Counted from the stretch's first letter, positions 23,776 through 32,350 are shown. The stretch: DNA of 35,224 nucleotides from an uncultured Mediterraneibacter sp. (GCA_944377745.1 CALWFV010000038.1:1-35224), one strand, 5' to 3'. The notes: a model not told the origin generated them from the letters alone. Numbers and translations are program-made.

Positions 23776-24624
23776 ATGAGTTACGCTGATAAGGTTTTTA
23801 TAGATATGTGCCGGGACATCATCGACAACGGCACCAGTACGGAAGGGGAGAAGGTCCGTCCGGTATGGGAGGACGGCACTCCGGCATATACGATCAAGAA
23901 ATTCGGGGTTGTGAACCGGTATGATCTGTCAAAGGAGTTCCCGGCGCTGACGCTGCGCCGCACGGCGATCAAGAGCTGCGTGGACGAACTTTTATGGATC
24001 TGGCAGAAGAAGTCCAACAATGTGCATGAACTTAAGAGTCATATCTGGGACAGCTGGGCGGACGAGACAGGCTCCATCGGGAAAGCGTACGGCTACCAGA
24101 TGGGAGTGAAGCATCAGTACAAAGAGGGGATGATGGATCAGGTGGACCGGGTGATCTATGACCTGAAGAACAATCCCTACAGCCGCAGGATCATGACGAA
24201 TATCTACGTGCATCAGGATCTGCATGAGATGAACCTGTACCCCTGCGCCTACAGCATGACCTTCAATGTGACAAAGGAAAAGGGCAGCGACATCCTTACT
24301 CTGAACGGGATCCTGAACCAGCGTTCCCAGGACGTGCTCACAGCGAATAACTGGAATGTCTGCCAGTATGCGGTGCTCATCTATATGCTGGCGCAGGTGT
24401 GCGGCATGAAAGCAGGAGAGTTTGTGCATGTGATAGCGGACGCCCATATTTACGACAGACATATCCCCATGATCGAGGACCTGATCTCAAGGGAGCCTCT
24501 GCCGGCGCCGAAATTCTGGCTGAATCCGGAGATAAAGGACTTCTATGATTTTACGCCGGACGATGTGAGGCTGGATGACTATGAGACTCATCCGCAGATC
24601 AAAAACATACCCGTAGCGGTATAG
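23776..24624 (+). CDS. thyA: Thymidylate synthase (folate-dependent, Bacillus ThyA-like type)
   Basis: A 282-residue thymidylate synthase converting dUMP to dTMP with methylene-tetrahydrofolate. The nucleophile is Cys157 in YPCAYSM. Other landmarks are RRTAIKSCVDELLWIWQKKSNNV, IGKAYGYQMG, SRRIMTN, QRSQDVLTANNWNVCQYA (where most ThyA have RSxDxxLGxPFN) and DAHIYDRH. ELLWIWQ and HIWDSW features recall the divergent ThyA of Bacillus subtilis rather than the E. coli type. ATG 23776 follows AAGGAGG; the longer frame from 23749 starts inside the palindrome. dhfr follows 30 bases later, regenerating the dihydrofolate produced. Confidence 0.93.
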   Translation: MSYADKVFIDMCRDIIDNGTSTEGEKVRPVWEDGTPAYTIKKFGVVNRYDLSKEFPALTLRRTAIKSCVDELLWIWQKKSNNVHELKSHIWDSWADETGSIGKAYGYQMGVKHQYKEGMMDQVDRVIYDLKNNPYSRRIMTNIYVHQDLHEMNLYPCAYSMTFNVTKEKGSDILTLNGILNQRSQDVLTANNWNVCQYAVLIYMLAQVCGMKAGEFVHVIADAHIYDRHIPMIEDLISREPLPAPKFWLNPEIKDFYDFTPDDVRLDDYETHPQIKNIPVAV

Positions 24625-24654
24625 GAAAACAGGAAAAAGAAAGGTGCAGACAGT

Positions 24655-25143
24655 ATGAAAGCGATTTTGTCAGCGGACAGAAACTGGGGGATCGGATACC
24701 AGAACCGGCTTCTGGTGAGCATCCCTTCAGATATGAAATTTTTCAGGCAGACTACGACGGGAAAAGTAGTTGTAATGGGACGAAAGACACTGGAAAGCTT
24801 CCCCAACGGGATGCCACTGAAGAACAGGACGAATATCGTCCTGACAGGAAACAAAGACTATCATGTAAAGGATGCGGTCATCGTACATTCAAAAGAGGAA
24901 CTTCTGGAAGAGCTGAAGAAATATGATACAGACGAGATCTATGTGATCGGCGGAGAGAGTATCTACCGGATGCTCCTGCCGTACTGCGATACAGTCTATG
25001 TGACGAAGATCGACCGCGCATTCCAGGCGGATACGTTCTTCCCGAACCTGGATGAGATGGATGAGTGGGTGATGACGGAGGAGAGCGAGGAGCAGACCTG
25101 CTTTGATCTGGAATTCACTTTCACGAAATATGAACGCCGATAG
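24655..25143 (+). CDS. folA: Dihydrofolate reductase
   Basis: A 162-residue NADPH-dependent reductase. Landmarks are the N-terminal Met20-type loop ADRNWGIGYQNRLLVSIPSDMKFF (the aspartate is the substrate-binding acid), VVVMGRKTLESFP, NIVLT, and IYVIGGESIYRMLLP. Length is standard for chromosomal enzymes. AAAGGTG precedes the ATG. It pairs with thyA in one operon, and znuA starts nine bases after its stop. Confidence 0.94.
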   Translation: MKAILSADRNWGIGYQNRLLVSIPSDMKFFRQTTTGKVVVMGRKTLESFPNGMPLKNRTNIVLTGNKDYHVKDAVIVHSKEELLEELKKYDTDEIYVIGGESIYRMLLPYCDTVYVTKIDRAFQADTFFPNLDEMDEWVMTEESEEQTCFDLEFTFTKYERR

Positions 25144-25152
25144 GGTGAGGAT

Positions 25153-26214
25153 ATGACAGAAATGACAGGAAGATCAGGACAGAGGAAGAGAAGGGGGATA
25201 TTTCGGTCCCATGCCCTGGCAGCGGCGGGATGTATTCTGATTTCCGTCGGTCTTGTGACCGGCTGCGGAGGCACAGAAGGCTCCGGCAGCCGGGCGAGGG
25301 GGCAGCAGGACGACGGGAAGATCAGTGTTGTGACGACGATCTTTCCCCAGTATGATTTCGTGCGTCAGATCGCAGGAGATCAGGTAGAACTGAAAATGCT
25401 CCTCAAACCAGGCGAGGAGACCCATTCCTATGAGCCGACGCCCCAGGATATCATCGCCATACAGAACAGTGATGTGTTCATTTACGTAGGTGGGGAGAAT
25501 GACGCCTGGGTGGAAGAGATCCTGGAATCCATGCCGGATTCTGATATGGCCACCCTGAAACTGATGGACTGTGTGGACACCGTTGAGGAGGAAGAGGTGG
25601 AGGGCATGCAGTCAGAGCCCGGACACAGCCATGAGGAAGAGGAGGCACATGTCTATGAAGGAGAGGAAGAAGCACATTCGGTTCACGAGATCGATGAACA
25701 TGTCTGGACTTCCCCGGAAAATGCCTCCGCTATCGTGGGAGAAATCCGGGACATTCTGATAAAAGAGGATCCGTCCAACAGCGGGATCTACGAGGAAAAT
25801 GCCGCGGAATATCAGGAGCGGCTGGCTGAGCTGGATCAGGAGTTCCGGGATGTGGTCGGCAGTGCGAAACGGAACCTGCTGATCTTCGGAGACCGGTTCC
25901 CCTTCCGGTATTTTGCCGATGCGTACGGACTGGATTACTATGCGGCTTTCCCTGGATGCGCCTCGGATACGGAGCCAAGCGCCGCTACAATGGCTTTCCT
26001 GATCAACAAAGTAAAGGAAGAAAAGGTTCCTGCGGTATTAAAAATGGAACTGAGCAACGAAAATATTGCCAATGCGATCGCAGAGGCGACAGGGACAGAG
26101 GTGAGAACGTTTTATAGCTGCCATAACCTAACAGCGGAAGAGTTTGAGAACGGAGAGACCTACCTGAGCATGATGCAGAAAAATGTGGAGACTCTGAAGG
26201 AGGTATTGAACTGA
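25153..26214 (+). CDS. znuA: Zinc/manganese ABC transporter substrate-binding lipoprotein
   Basis: A 353-residue cluster A-1 metal-binding protein. A basic N-terminus and hydrophobic segment end in the lipobox LVTGC (Cys38), predicting lipid anchoring to the outer membrane face. Metal ligands lie in the HSYEPTPQD region, a histidine/acid-rich loop (GHSHEEEEAH from about residue 157 to HEIDEHVW at 178-185), and FGDRFPFRYF. The His-rich loop is a ZnuA hallmark, so zinc is favoured over manganese. The ribosome site GGGTGAGG is close to ATG 25153; ATG 25162 is an alternative. Its TGA overlaps the znuC ATG by one base. Confidence 0.9.
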   Translation: MTEMTGRSGQRKRRGIFRSHALAAAGCILISVGLVTGCGGTEGSGSRARGQQDDGKISVVTTIFPQYDFVRQIAGDQVELKMLLKPGEETHSYEPTPQDIIAIQNSDVFIYVGGENDAWVEEILESMPDSDMATLKLMDCVDTVEEEEVEGMQSEPGHSHEEEEAHVYEGEEEAHSVHEIDEHVWTSPENASAIVGEIRDILIKEDPSNSGIYEENAAEYQERLAELDQEFRDVVGSAKRNLLIFGDRFPFRYFADAYGLDYYAAFPGCASDTEPSAATMAFLINKVKEEKVPAVLKMELSNENIANAIAEATGTEVRTFYSCHNLTAEEFENGETYLSMMQKNVETLKEVLN

Positions 26215-26924
26215 TGGCTCTGATAAAATGCGAAGATGTTTCAATCGGGTACGAGGGGCAGACTGTGGTCAGGGACCTGAACTTCCATATTGACAGCGGC
26301 GACTATCTCTGTATCGTGGGAGAGAACGGATCGGGAAAGAGTACGCTGGTCAAAAGCCTTCTGGGGCTGAAAGGGGTGGAGAGCGGAAGGATCCTGTTCG
26401 GCGACGGACTGAAGCAGAACGAGATCGGGTATCTTCCACAGCAGACGGATGTACAGAAGGACTTTCCCGCCAGCGTGTATGAGGTGGTCCTCTCCGGGCG
26501 GCTCAACAGCAGGGGATTGAAACCCTTCTACAGCAGGGCGGATAAGGAGCAGGCATATGAAAAGATGGATCTTCTCGGGATCCGGGATCTGGCAAAACAG
26601 TGCTTCCGGGATCTCTCCGGAGGGCAGAGACAGAGAGTCCTGCTGGCAAGGGCGCTCTGCGCCACGAAAAAACTGCTCCTTCTGGACGAACCGGTGACCG
26701 GGCTTGACCCTATCGTCACGACGGAGTTTTATGAGCTGATCCGCAGGATCAACAGGGAATCCGGCATTGCGGTGGTCATGGTGTCCCATGATATCGAAAG
26801 CGCGGTAAAGGACGCCACCCATATCCTTCATCTGCAGGAGAAGGTGCTTTTCTTCGGCACCGCGGAGGATTATCAGAAGAGCCGGGTGGGGAAAACGTTT
26901 CTCGGAGGTGGACAGGATGATTGA
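26214..26924 (+). CDS. znuC: Metal ABC transporter ATP-binding protein
   Basis: A 236-residue ABC ATPase: Walker A GENGSGKST (residue 36 onward), Q-loop GYLPQQTDVQ, signature LSGGQRQRV (about 133), Walker B LLLLDEP, and switch histidine in VMVSHD. It powers uptake of the metal delivered by ZnuA. It overlaps the stop codon of znuA by one base and the start of znuB by eight, a tightly coupled operon. Confidence 0.93.
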   Translation: MALIKCEDVSIGYEGQTVVRDLNFHIDSGDYLCIVGENGSGKSTLVKSLLGLKGVESGRILFGDGLKQNEIGYLPQQTDVQKDFPASVYEVVLSGRLNSRGLKPFYSRADKEQAYEKMDLLGIRDLAKQCFRDLSGGQRQRVLLARALCATKKLLLLDEPVTGLDPIVTTEFYELIRRINRESGIAVVMVSHDIESAVKDATHILHLQEKVLFFGTAEDYQKSRVGKTFLGGGQDD

Positions 26925-27750
26925 TACAATGGTTGAAATGTTATCTTATCCTTTTATGGTCAGGGCTTTTACGGTGGGCGCTCTCGTGGCGCTGTGCTCG
27001 GCTCTCCTGGGAGTGAGCCTTGTGCTGAAACGGTATTCCATGATCGGAGACGGGCTGTCCCACGTAGGTTTCGGAGCCCTTGCGGTGGCGACGGCGCTGA
27101 ACGCGGCGCCTCTTGCGGTGGCAATCCCCGTGGTCATTGTGGCAGCGGTGCTCCTTCTGCGCATCAGCGGGAACAGCAGGATCAAGGGGGACGCGGCGAT
27201 CGCCCTGATCTCCACCAGCTCTCTGGCAGTGGGCGTGATGGTGATCTCGGTCACCACGGGAATGAACACGGATGTGTACAACTACATGTTCGGCAGCATC
27301 CTTGCCATGAGCGAGGAGGACGTCAGGCTGAGCGTGATCCTCTCCGCAGTGGTGCTGGTCCTTTTCGTCTTCTTTTATCAGAAGATCTTTGCCATCACCT
27401 TTGATGAGACCTTTGCCCAGGCCACCGGAGTGAAAGCCGGGCTTTACAATACACTGATCGCTGTGCTGACGGCGGTCACCATCGTGCTGGGGATGCGTAT
27501 GATGGGAGCGCTTCTGATCTCCAGCCTGATCATATTTCCGGCGCTCACATCCATGAGGGTGTGCAGGACGTTTAAAGGAGTGATCATCAGTTCGGCTGTG
27601 GTCTCCGTGGTGTGCCTGATCGCAGGGATCATGGTGTCCTATCTTTGCTCTACTCCTGCGGGAGCCAGCGTGGTCATGGCAAATATTACGGCGCTGGCTG
27701 TTTATTCCGTGATCGGGATTTTGAGGAACAGGGGGCTGAGACGGTCATGA
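26917..27750 (+). CDS. znuB: Metal ABC transporter permease
   Basis: A 277-residue permease of the ABC-3 family with about eight to nine membrane spans. Conserved features are LVLKRYSMIGDGLSHVGFGALA near the N-terminus and ALLISSLIIFPALTSMRV near residue 195-215. The ATG at 26917 is six bases after GGAGGTG inside the end of znuC; a GTG at 26908 overlaps that site and is unlikely. The TGA overlaps the next ATG by four bases. Confidence 0.92.
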   Translation: MIDTMVEMLSYPFMVRAFTVGALVALCSALLGVSLVLKRYSMIGDGLSHVGFGALAVATALNAAPLAVAIPVVIVAAVLLLRISGNSRIKGDAAIALISTSSLAVGVMVISVTTGMNTDVYNYMFGSILAMSEEDVRLSVILSAVVLVLFVFFYQKIFAITFDETFAQATGVKAGLYNTLIAVLTAVTIVLGMRMMGALLISSLIIFPALTSMRVCRTFKGVIISSAVVSVVCLIAGIMVSYLCSTPAGASVVMANITALAVYSVIGILRNRGLRRS

Positions 27751-28523
27751 CAGCAGCGGCGGCAGTGTGTACAGTGATTCTGGGAACCCTTTATGTCAGA
27801 CTTAAGAAAAAGGACAAGCCGAAGGCGCTGACATGCAAGGCTCTGGCTACGCTTATGCCGACGCTTCTCCTTCTGCGGGCGATCCCGTCCGTGGGGAAGG
27901 GAGAGATTTCGGCTCTTCTGTTCGGATGGACTTTTGCGGCGCTGGCATTCTATATCGCGGCGGACGTACTGCTGGAGTGCAGGTTTGTCCTCGGCGCGTT
28001 GACCTTCAGCGCGGGACATCTCTGCATGATCTTCGGATTCCTTACCGGCGGGGAACTTTCTGGCAGATTTTCCGGAACCCACGGTCTTGCGGACGGAAAC
28101 GCTCCGGGCGGGATTCCGGAAGCAGCAATCGCTGTCACTGCTGCAGCTTCGGATCCGGGGTTGGCAGAGTGGGCGGGATGCATCCTGCTCACTGCGCTCT
28201 TTGCTGGCGCGGCATGTTTCGCGGTGCGGAGACATATCCCTCATCTGAAAGGAAAAAGACTGCTCCTTCCGGCCATCGCATATGTCGTGATCCTGAGTGT
28301 GATGGCATCTCTGGGCGTGATGGCAGGAATCCGAGCGGAAAGCGGTACAGGACTGTTACCGGCGCTAGGAGGCATCTCCTTTGTAATCTCGGACATCCTT
28401 CTCGGAATGAACCGACTGGGACGGAAGCGGAGCCAGGCAAGAGGCGCGGCGGTGCTGATCCTTTATTATCTGGCGGTGTATCTGCTCTCCATGAGGGTAT
28501 GGGTGGTAACAGTTTACCCCTGA
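27747..28523 (+). CDS. YhhN/TMEM86-like membrane protein (lysoplasmalogenase family)
   Basis: A 258-residue protein with about eight membrane spans. Family marks are KALTCKALATLMPTLLLL (a K..tmp-like first pair), ADVLLECRFVLGALTFSAGHLCMIFGF in the place of the usual GDxLL...F..G...F..aH..Y, and GGISFVISDILLGMNRL near the end. YhhN relatives hydrolyse the vinyl-ether bond of lysoplasmalogens; plasmalogens do occur in anaerobic Clostridia, so this is plausible. A glycine/alanine-rich insertion (about 110-140) is atypical. The start ATG overlaps the znuB stop (ATGA). A role in metal uptake is not implied; it may simply ride on the operon. Confidence 0.72.
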   Translation: MTAAAAVCTVILGTLYVRLKKKDKPKALTCKALATLMPTLLLLRAIPSVGKGEISALLFGWTFAALAFYIAADVLLECRFVLGALTFSAGHLCMIFGFLTGGELSGRFSGTHGLADGNAPGGIPEAAIAVTAAASDPGLAEWAGCILLTALFAGAACFAVRRHIPHLKGKRLLLPAIAYVVILSVMASLGVMAGIRAESGTGLLPALGGISFVISDILLGMNRLGRKRSQARGAAVLILYYLAVYLLSMRVWVVTVYP

Positions 28524-28586
28524 CTGCCGCCAGCACGCAAACTGTAACAGATTTAGAGCATATTAAAATACATCAAGAAAACGTGA

Positions 28587-28615
28587 TTGACAAAGTTAAA
28601 AATACACACTATAAT
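28587..28615 (+). promoter_or_regulatory. Consensus sigma-A promoter of ilvBN
   Basis: TTGACA (28587-28592), exactly 17 bases, TATAAT (28610-28615): a perfect match in both hexamers. The transcript would start near 28622 and carry a leader of about 430 bases. The 60 bases between 28524 and 28586 show no gene or clear terminator. Confidence 0.92.
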
Positions 28616-28639
28616 GTATTTAAATTTTTAACAAAAATG

Positions 28640-29018
28640 CAGTGACAGGGAGGAGTACAGGATTTTCTGATGCGCAGAGAGGAGACGGACGGTGCAAGTC
28701 TCCGTGACGGGATCCTGGAAGTAGCCCTCGAGCAGTGAACCGAACGACGGAAAGGGATCTTTGTTCCGCTGAAAAAGGCAGGCAGAGAAATAATGAGATG
28801 ATCCGTTTCAGTAGGCTTCAACGTTTTTCCCGCGTTACAGGGAAACGGTATCGGATGAGACAGGCGTACGCGGACACTGTCCAGCGGAAAGCGGGCGGAC
28901 GCGGACGGGGGAAAGTCTGATTCCCGTACCGGCAGAGTGCAGAGAGATTTCTCTGAATTTAGGTGGTAACACGGATCAAGATTCGCCCTAAGCATACGAT
29001 GTGCTTAGGGTTTTCTTT
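28640..29018 (+). promoter_or_regulatory. T-box leader of ilvBN, probable valine specifier (GTA), with terminator
   Basis: Stem I has the AGTA loop-E strand (28654-28657), CAGGA/TCCTG, the distal GGTGCAA motif (28691-28697), and opposite AGTA the GAA followed by GTA-G (GTA at 28721-28723), read as a Val specifier. Stem III is CAGAGA-GATT-TCTCTG (28940-28955). The T-box proper is TTTAGGTGGTAACACGG (28958-28974); its TGGT matches an ACCA tRNA end. The terminator CCCTAAGCA (28986-28994) with TGCTTAGGG (29002-29010) and TTTTCTTTT competes with TTAGG/CCTAA of the antiterminator. Uncharged tRNA-Val should therefore switch ilvBN on. About 190 bases between Stem I and Stem III are longer than usual and GC-rich. 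Confidence 0.9.
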
Positions 29019-29049
29019 TCGGTGTGAAAAGGTAAAAGGAGGTAGTAAA

Positions 29050-30774
29050 TTGAGACAGATCACGGGGAACAAATTACTGGTAAGAGCATTGAAAGAAGAA
29101 GGAGTGGACACACTCTTCGGTTATCCGGGAGCGTGCACGATCGATATCAGCGACGAGCTGTATAAACAGGATGATATCAAAGTGATCCTGCCAAGACATG
29201 AGCAGGCTCTGGTCCACGAGGCGGACGCCTATGCAAGGACCACGGGGAAAGTGGGCGTGTGTCTGGTGACCAGCGGCCCCGGGGCGACAAACCTGGTGAC
29301 CGGACTTGCCACAGCAAATTACGACAGCGTACCGCTCGTCTGCTTTACCGGGCAGGTGGCAAGGCACCTGATCGGAAACGACGCGTTCCAGGAGGTGGAT
29401 ATCGTAGGGATCACACGGAGTATCACGAAATACGGCGTCACGGTCCGCAGACGGGAGGACCTGGGACGGATCATAAAGGAAGCTTTTTACATCGCCAGGA
29501 CAGGAAGACCCGGACCGGTGCTCATCGACCTTCCGAAGGATGTGATGGGAGAACTGGGAAGTCCGGAATATCCGAAGACTGTAAATATCCGGGGATATAA
29601 ACCGAACACGAGCGTCCATATGGGACAGCTCAAACGCGCCATCAAGATGCTGAAAAAAGCGGAGAGACCGCTGTTCCTGGCTGGAGGGGGCGTCAATATC
29701 GCAAGGGCGAACGAGGTCTTTACCGAGGTAGTCAACAAGACCAATGTCCCTGTCGTCACAACGATCATGGGGCGCGGAGCCATCCCCACCAACCACCCGC
29801 TCTTTATCGGAAATCTGGGAATGCACGGGGCGTATGCAGCGAACATGGCGGTCAGCGAGTGCGACCTGCTGTTCTCTATCGGAACAAGGTTTAACGACCG
29901 CATTACGGGGAAACTCCATGCGTTTGCGCCCAAGGCTCAGATCGTCCATATCGATATTGATACGGCATCGATCTCCAGAAATATCCAGGTGCATGTTCCT
30001 ATCGTGGCGGACGCGCTGGAGGCGATCACCAAGATGAACGAGTATGTGGAGCCATGCGAGACGGAAGCATGGAGAAAACAGATCGGCGAGTGGAAGGAAG
30101 AACATCCTCTTACAATGAAAAACCGTGCTCAGATGGGACCGAAAGATATCATAGACGAGATGAACCGTCAGTTTGACGATGCGATCATCGCGGCGGATGT
30201 GGGACAGCATCAGATGTTTGTCGCCCAGTACACAGAGATCACGGAAAGCAAACAGCTCATCATGTCCGGCGGTCTCGGGACAATGGGATATGGGTTCCCG
30301 GCTGCCATCGGAGCGCAGATCGGTCATCCCGAGAAGACAGTCATCGCTGTATGCGGGGACGGCGGAATGCAGATGAATATCCAGGAGTTCGCGACGGCGG
30401 TCCTGGAAGAACTCCCCTTGATCCTCTGCGTGTTCAACAACGAGTATCTTGGAATGGTGCGCCAGTGGCAGAAACTGTTCTACGGAAAACGCTACGGCAT
30501 GACAAATCTCCGTTCCGGTGCGCTCTACAGGAGAACCCATGGCGAGGAGATGCCGGAATATACGCCGGATTTCGTCAAACTTGCCGAGAGCTACGGGGCA
30601 GTCGGGCTCCGTGTGACGAAAAAAGAAGAGATCGCTCCGGCGTTTGAAGAGGCGAAGAAGAACCGGAGCAGAAAAGTCCCCACTCTGATCGAATTTATTA
30701 TTGATCCGGAAGAACTGGTCTATCCGATGGTGAAACCGGACGGAACTCTGGAAGATATGATCATGGACTGCTAG
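29050..30774 (+). CDS. ilvB: Acetolactate synthase, large (catalytic) subunit
   Basis: A 574-residue thiamine-diphosphate enzyme making acetolactate or acetohydroxybutyrate, the first common step to valine, leucine and isoleucine. The N-terminal domain has FGYPGACTIDISDEL and RHEQALVHEADAYAR, whose glutamate activates the cofactor, then TSGPGATNLVTG. The TPP/Mg motif is GDGGMQMNIQEFATAVLEELPLILCVFNN near residue 437. The start is a TTG: AGGAGG (29037-29042) is seven bases upstream, the family N-terminus (RQITGNKLLVRALKEEG) begins there, and any longer frame would run through the T-box terminator. It is controlled by the T-box and followed by ilvN. Confidence 0.93.
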   Translation: MRQITGNKLLVRALKEEGVDTLFGYPGACTIDISDELYKQDDIKVILPRHEQALVHEADAYARTTGKVGVCLVTSGPGATNLVTGLATANYDSVPLVCFTGQVARHLIGNDAFQEVDIVGITRSITKYGVTVRRREDLGRIIKEAFYIARTGRPGPVLIDLPKDVMGELGSPEYPKTVNIRGYKPNTSVHMGQLKRAIKMLKKAERPLFLAGGGVNIARANEVFTEVVNKTNVPVVTTIMGRGAIPTNHPLFIGNLGMHGAYAANMAVSECDLLFSIGTRFNDRITGKLHAFAPKAQIVHIDIDTASISRNIQVHVPIVADALEAITKMNEYVEPCETEAWRKQIGEWKEEHPLTMKNRAQMGPKDIIDEMNRQFDDAIIAADVGQHQMFVAQYTEITESKQLIMSGGLGTMGYGFPAAIGAQIGHPEKTVIAVCGDGGMQMNIQEFATAVLEELPLILCVFNNEYLGMVRQWQKLFYGKRYGMTNLRSGALYRRTHGEEMPEYTPDFVKLAESYGAVGLRVTKKEEIAPAFEEAKKNRSRKVPTLIEFIIDPEELVYPMVKPDGTLEDMIMDC

Positions 30775-30793
30775 GGAAAAGGAGGAAAAGCAG

Positions 30794-31303
30794 ATGGATA
30801 ATAATATGAAAAAGAGATGGATCTCCCTCTATGTGGAAAATCAGGTCGGCGTGCTCTCAAAGATTTCCGGGCTTTTTTCCGGCAAATCCTATAACCTGGA
30901 CAGCCTGACCGTGGGGACGACGGAGGATCCCAGCGTCTCCAGGATGACGATCGCGACGGTGAGCGACGACGAAACGTTTGAGCAGATCAAAAAGCAGCTC
31001 AACCGGATGGTCGAGGTGATCAAGGTCATCGATTTTACGGATATCTTTGTCAGGATGAAAGAAATTCTCTATGTCAAAGTATTTAAATGTAGCCCGGAGG
31101 ACAAGGTGGAAGTGTTCCAGATCGCGGAGACGTTTAAGGCAAAGGTCATTGACTACGGCAGGGACAGTGTCCTTGTGGAATTTGTTCAGACCGCGACAAA
31201 GAACGACGCGGTGGTAAAACTGATGAAAGAGGAATTTAAGACCATTGAGGTCGTGAGAGGAGGAAGCGTCGGGATCGAGTCCATCAGCATGATGGAGAGA
31301 TGA
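30794..31303 (+). CDS. ilvN: Acetolactate synthase, small (regulatory) subunit
   Basis: A 169-residue regulatory subunit. The N-terminal ACT domain (about 8-80) reads RWISLYVENQVGVLSKISGLFSGKSYNLDSLTVG and should bind valine for feedback inhibition; the C-terminal ACT-like domain (about 90-165) interacts with and activates IlvB. AGGAGG precedes the ATG, 19 bases after ilvB. A strong terminator follows. Confidence 0.94.
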   Translation: MDNNMKKRWISLYVENQVGVLSKISGLFSGKSYNLDSLTVGTTEDPSVSRMTIATVSDDETFEQIKKQLNRMVEVIKVIDFTDIFVRMKEILYVKVFKCSPEDKVEVFQIAETFKAKVIDYGRDSVLVEFVQTATKNDAVVKLMKEEFKTIEVVRGGSVGIESISMMER

Positions 31304-31351
31304 GCTCTGACACAGGCCGGGAGCGCCTTCTTAGAGAAAATTTGCAAAAAG

Positions 31352-31405
31352 AAAAACAGTGCGGCATGCAGAAAATCCGGTCTCTGCATGCCGCACTGTT
31401 TTTTT
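31352..31405. terminator. Bidirectional terminator between ilvN and cutC
   Basis: AAAAACAGTGCGGCATGCAGA (start 31352) is mirrored by TCTGCATGCCGCACTG followed by TTTTTTT (31399-31405). About 16 pairs around a ten-base loop, with an A-run on one side and a T-run on the other, so it can stop both the ilv transcript and the converging cutC transcript. Confidence 0.92.
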
Positions 31406-31424
31406 GCAATTCCGGTGATTCGGA

Positions 31425-32177
31425 TTATAAAAATGCTTCCTGAAGGATTTCCACGGATCGGGCGATCTCTCTTCGGTCAGTCCTCAGAATCCTGTAGTCG
31501 GCGCTTTCTCCCAGCCCAAGTCCGATGCCGGGCATGCGGAATGTCATGGCGCTTTCCAGTTCCATTTTTCCCGACATGTGATAGGAAGAGATCCCTGTGA
31601 AGGGGATGAGTCTGCGGATGGGATCCGGTCCGATGCCGGAGGCGGCAAGGATCTCGATCCTTCCGCGGCTTTTTTCCTGGAGCTGTCTGAGGAGTTCACG
31701 CCCCTCCCATGCAGTGGGAGCCTGCCCGCTGGTGAGGATGGTATCATAGCCGAGGGAGATGATCTCTTCCATTGCGGCAAAAGGATCGATGCAGACGTCA
31801 AAGGCCCGGTGGAGTGCGATTTCCATTTCGCCTGCCTCTTTTTTCAGTTCTCTGAGCTGTTCGGTGTTCAGCGTGCCGTCAGGATTCAGGATCCCGACAA
31901 CGACGCCGTCTGCGCCTTCTTCCCGGAACATGGCAACTTCTTCCTTCAGTTCTTCGAATTCATAGCGGTCATAACAGTAATCCCCGTATCTGGGGCGGAG
32001 CAGGGTACGGATCTTCAGGTCGGTGTACCTGCGGATCTGACGGAAAAGCGGAAGGGAGGGAGAAACGCCTCCGATCACAAGGTCGCTGCAGAGTTCCACA
32101 CGGCTCGCTCCGCCTTTCTCCGCTTCGATGGCGGACTGGACACTGTCAACACATGCTTCAAGGATATATCCTGACAT
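31425..32177 (-). CDS. cutC: CutC family protein
   Basis: A 250-residue TIM-barrel protein of the CutC family. Landmarks are LEACVDSVQSAIEAEKGGASRVELCSDL at the N-terminus, TLLRPRYGDYCYDRYE (family RPRxGDFxY), GVVVGILNPDG and LHRAFD. CutC was named for copper tolerance in E. coli; that role has been disputed and the true activity is unclear. Length is typical. AGGAGG stands seven bases before the ATG. A divergent promoter with extended -10 TGT-TATACT (minus strand, -10 at 32224-32229) is likely. It shares the intergenic region with nagA. Confidence 0.9.
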   Translation of the reverse strand: MSGYILEACVDSVQSAIEAEKGGASRVELCSDLVIGGVSPSLPLFRQIRRYTDLKIRTLLRPRYGDYCYDRYEFEELKEEVAMFREEGADGVVVGILNPDGTLNTEQLRELKKEAGEMEIALHRAFDVCIDPFAAMEEIISLGYDTILTSGQAPTAWEGRELLRQLQEKSRGRIEILAASGIGPDPIRRLIPFTGISSYHMSGKMELESAMTFRMPGIGLGLGESADYRILRTDRREIARSVEILQEAFL

Positions 32178-32223
32178 AGTTTTCCTCCTGATGATAAAGA
32201 TAAAACAGATACTGCTGATGTGG

Positions 32224-32229
32224 AGTATA
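32224..32229 (-). promoter_or_regulatory. Extended -10 of the cutC promoter
   Basis: On the minus strand TATACT is preceded by TGT, giving an extended -10; no good -35 is visible 17 bases upstream (TTCTCT). Confidence 0.5.
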
Positions 32230-32256
32230 ACATAAAAAACGCGGAAAGAGAAGTGG

Positions 32257-32284
32257 TTGTAAAATCATTGTTCTGTGGTATCAT
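32257..32284 (+). promoter_or_regulatory. Putative promoter of nagA
   Basis: TTGTAA (32257-32262), 16-base spacer, TGG-TATCAT (-10 at 32279-32284). It is divergent from the cutC promoter, with the two -10 elements about 50 bases apart. Confidence 0.5.
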
Positions 32285-32350
32285 ATTGTTAGCACAGCAG
32301 CGCACCGTCCGGGACGGCAGGACTGCAAATAAAAAGAAAGGAGCGGCAGT

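Noticed and set aside
27833-28645. Alternative plus-strand frame overlapping the YhhN-like gene and the ilv promoter
   Set aside because: It has no hydrophobic pattern, is rich in Arg/Ser/Gly, and runs through the consensus ilv promoter; the overlapping frame at 27747 has clear YhhN features and an ATGA start.
29074-30540. 488-codon minus-strand open frame opposite ilvB
   Set aside because: Antisense shadow; the plus strand encodes a complete acetolactate synthase with all motifs.
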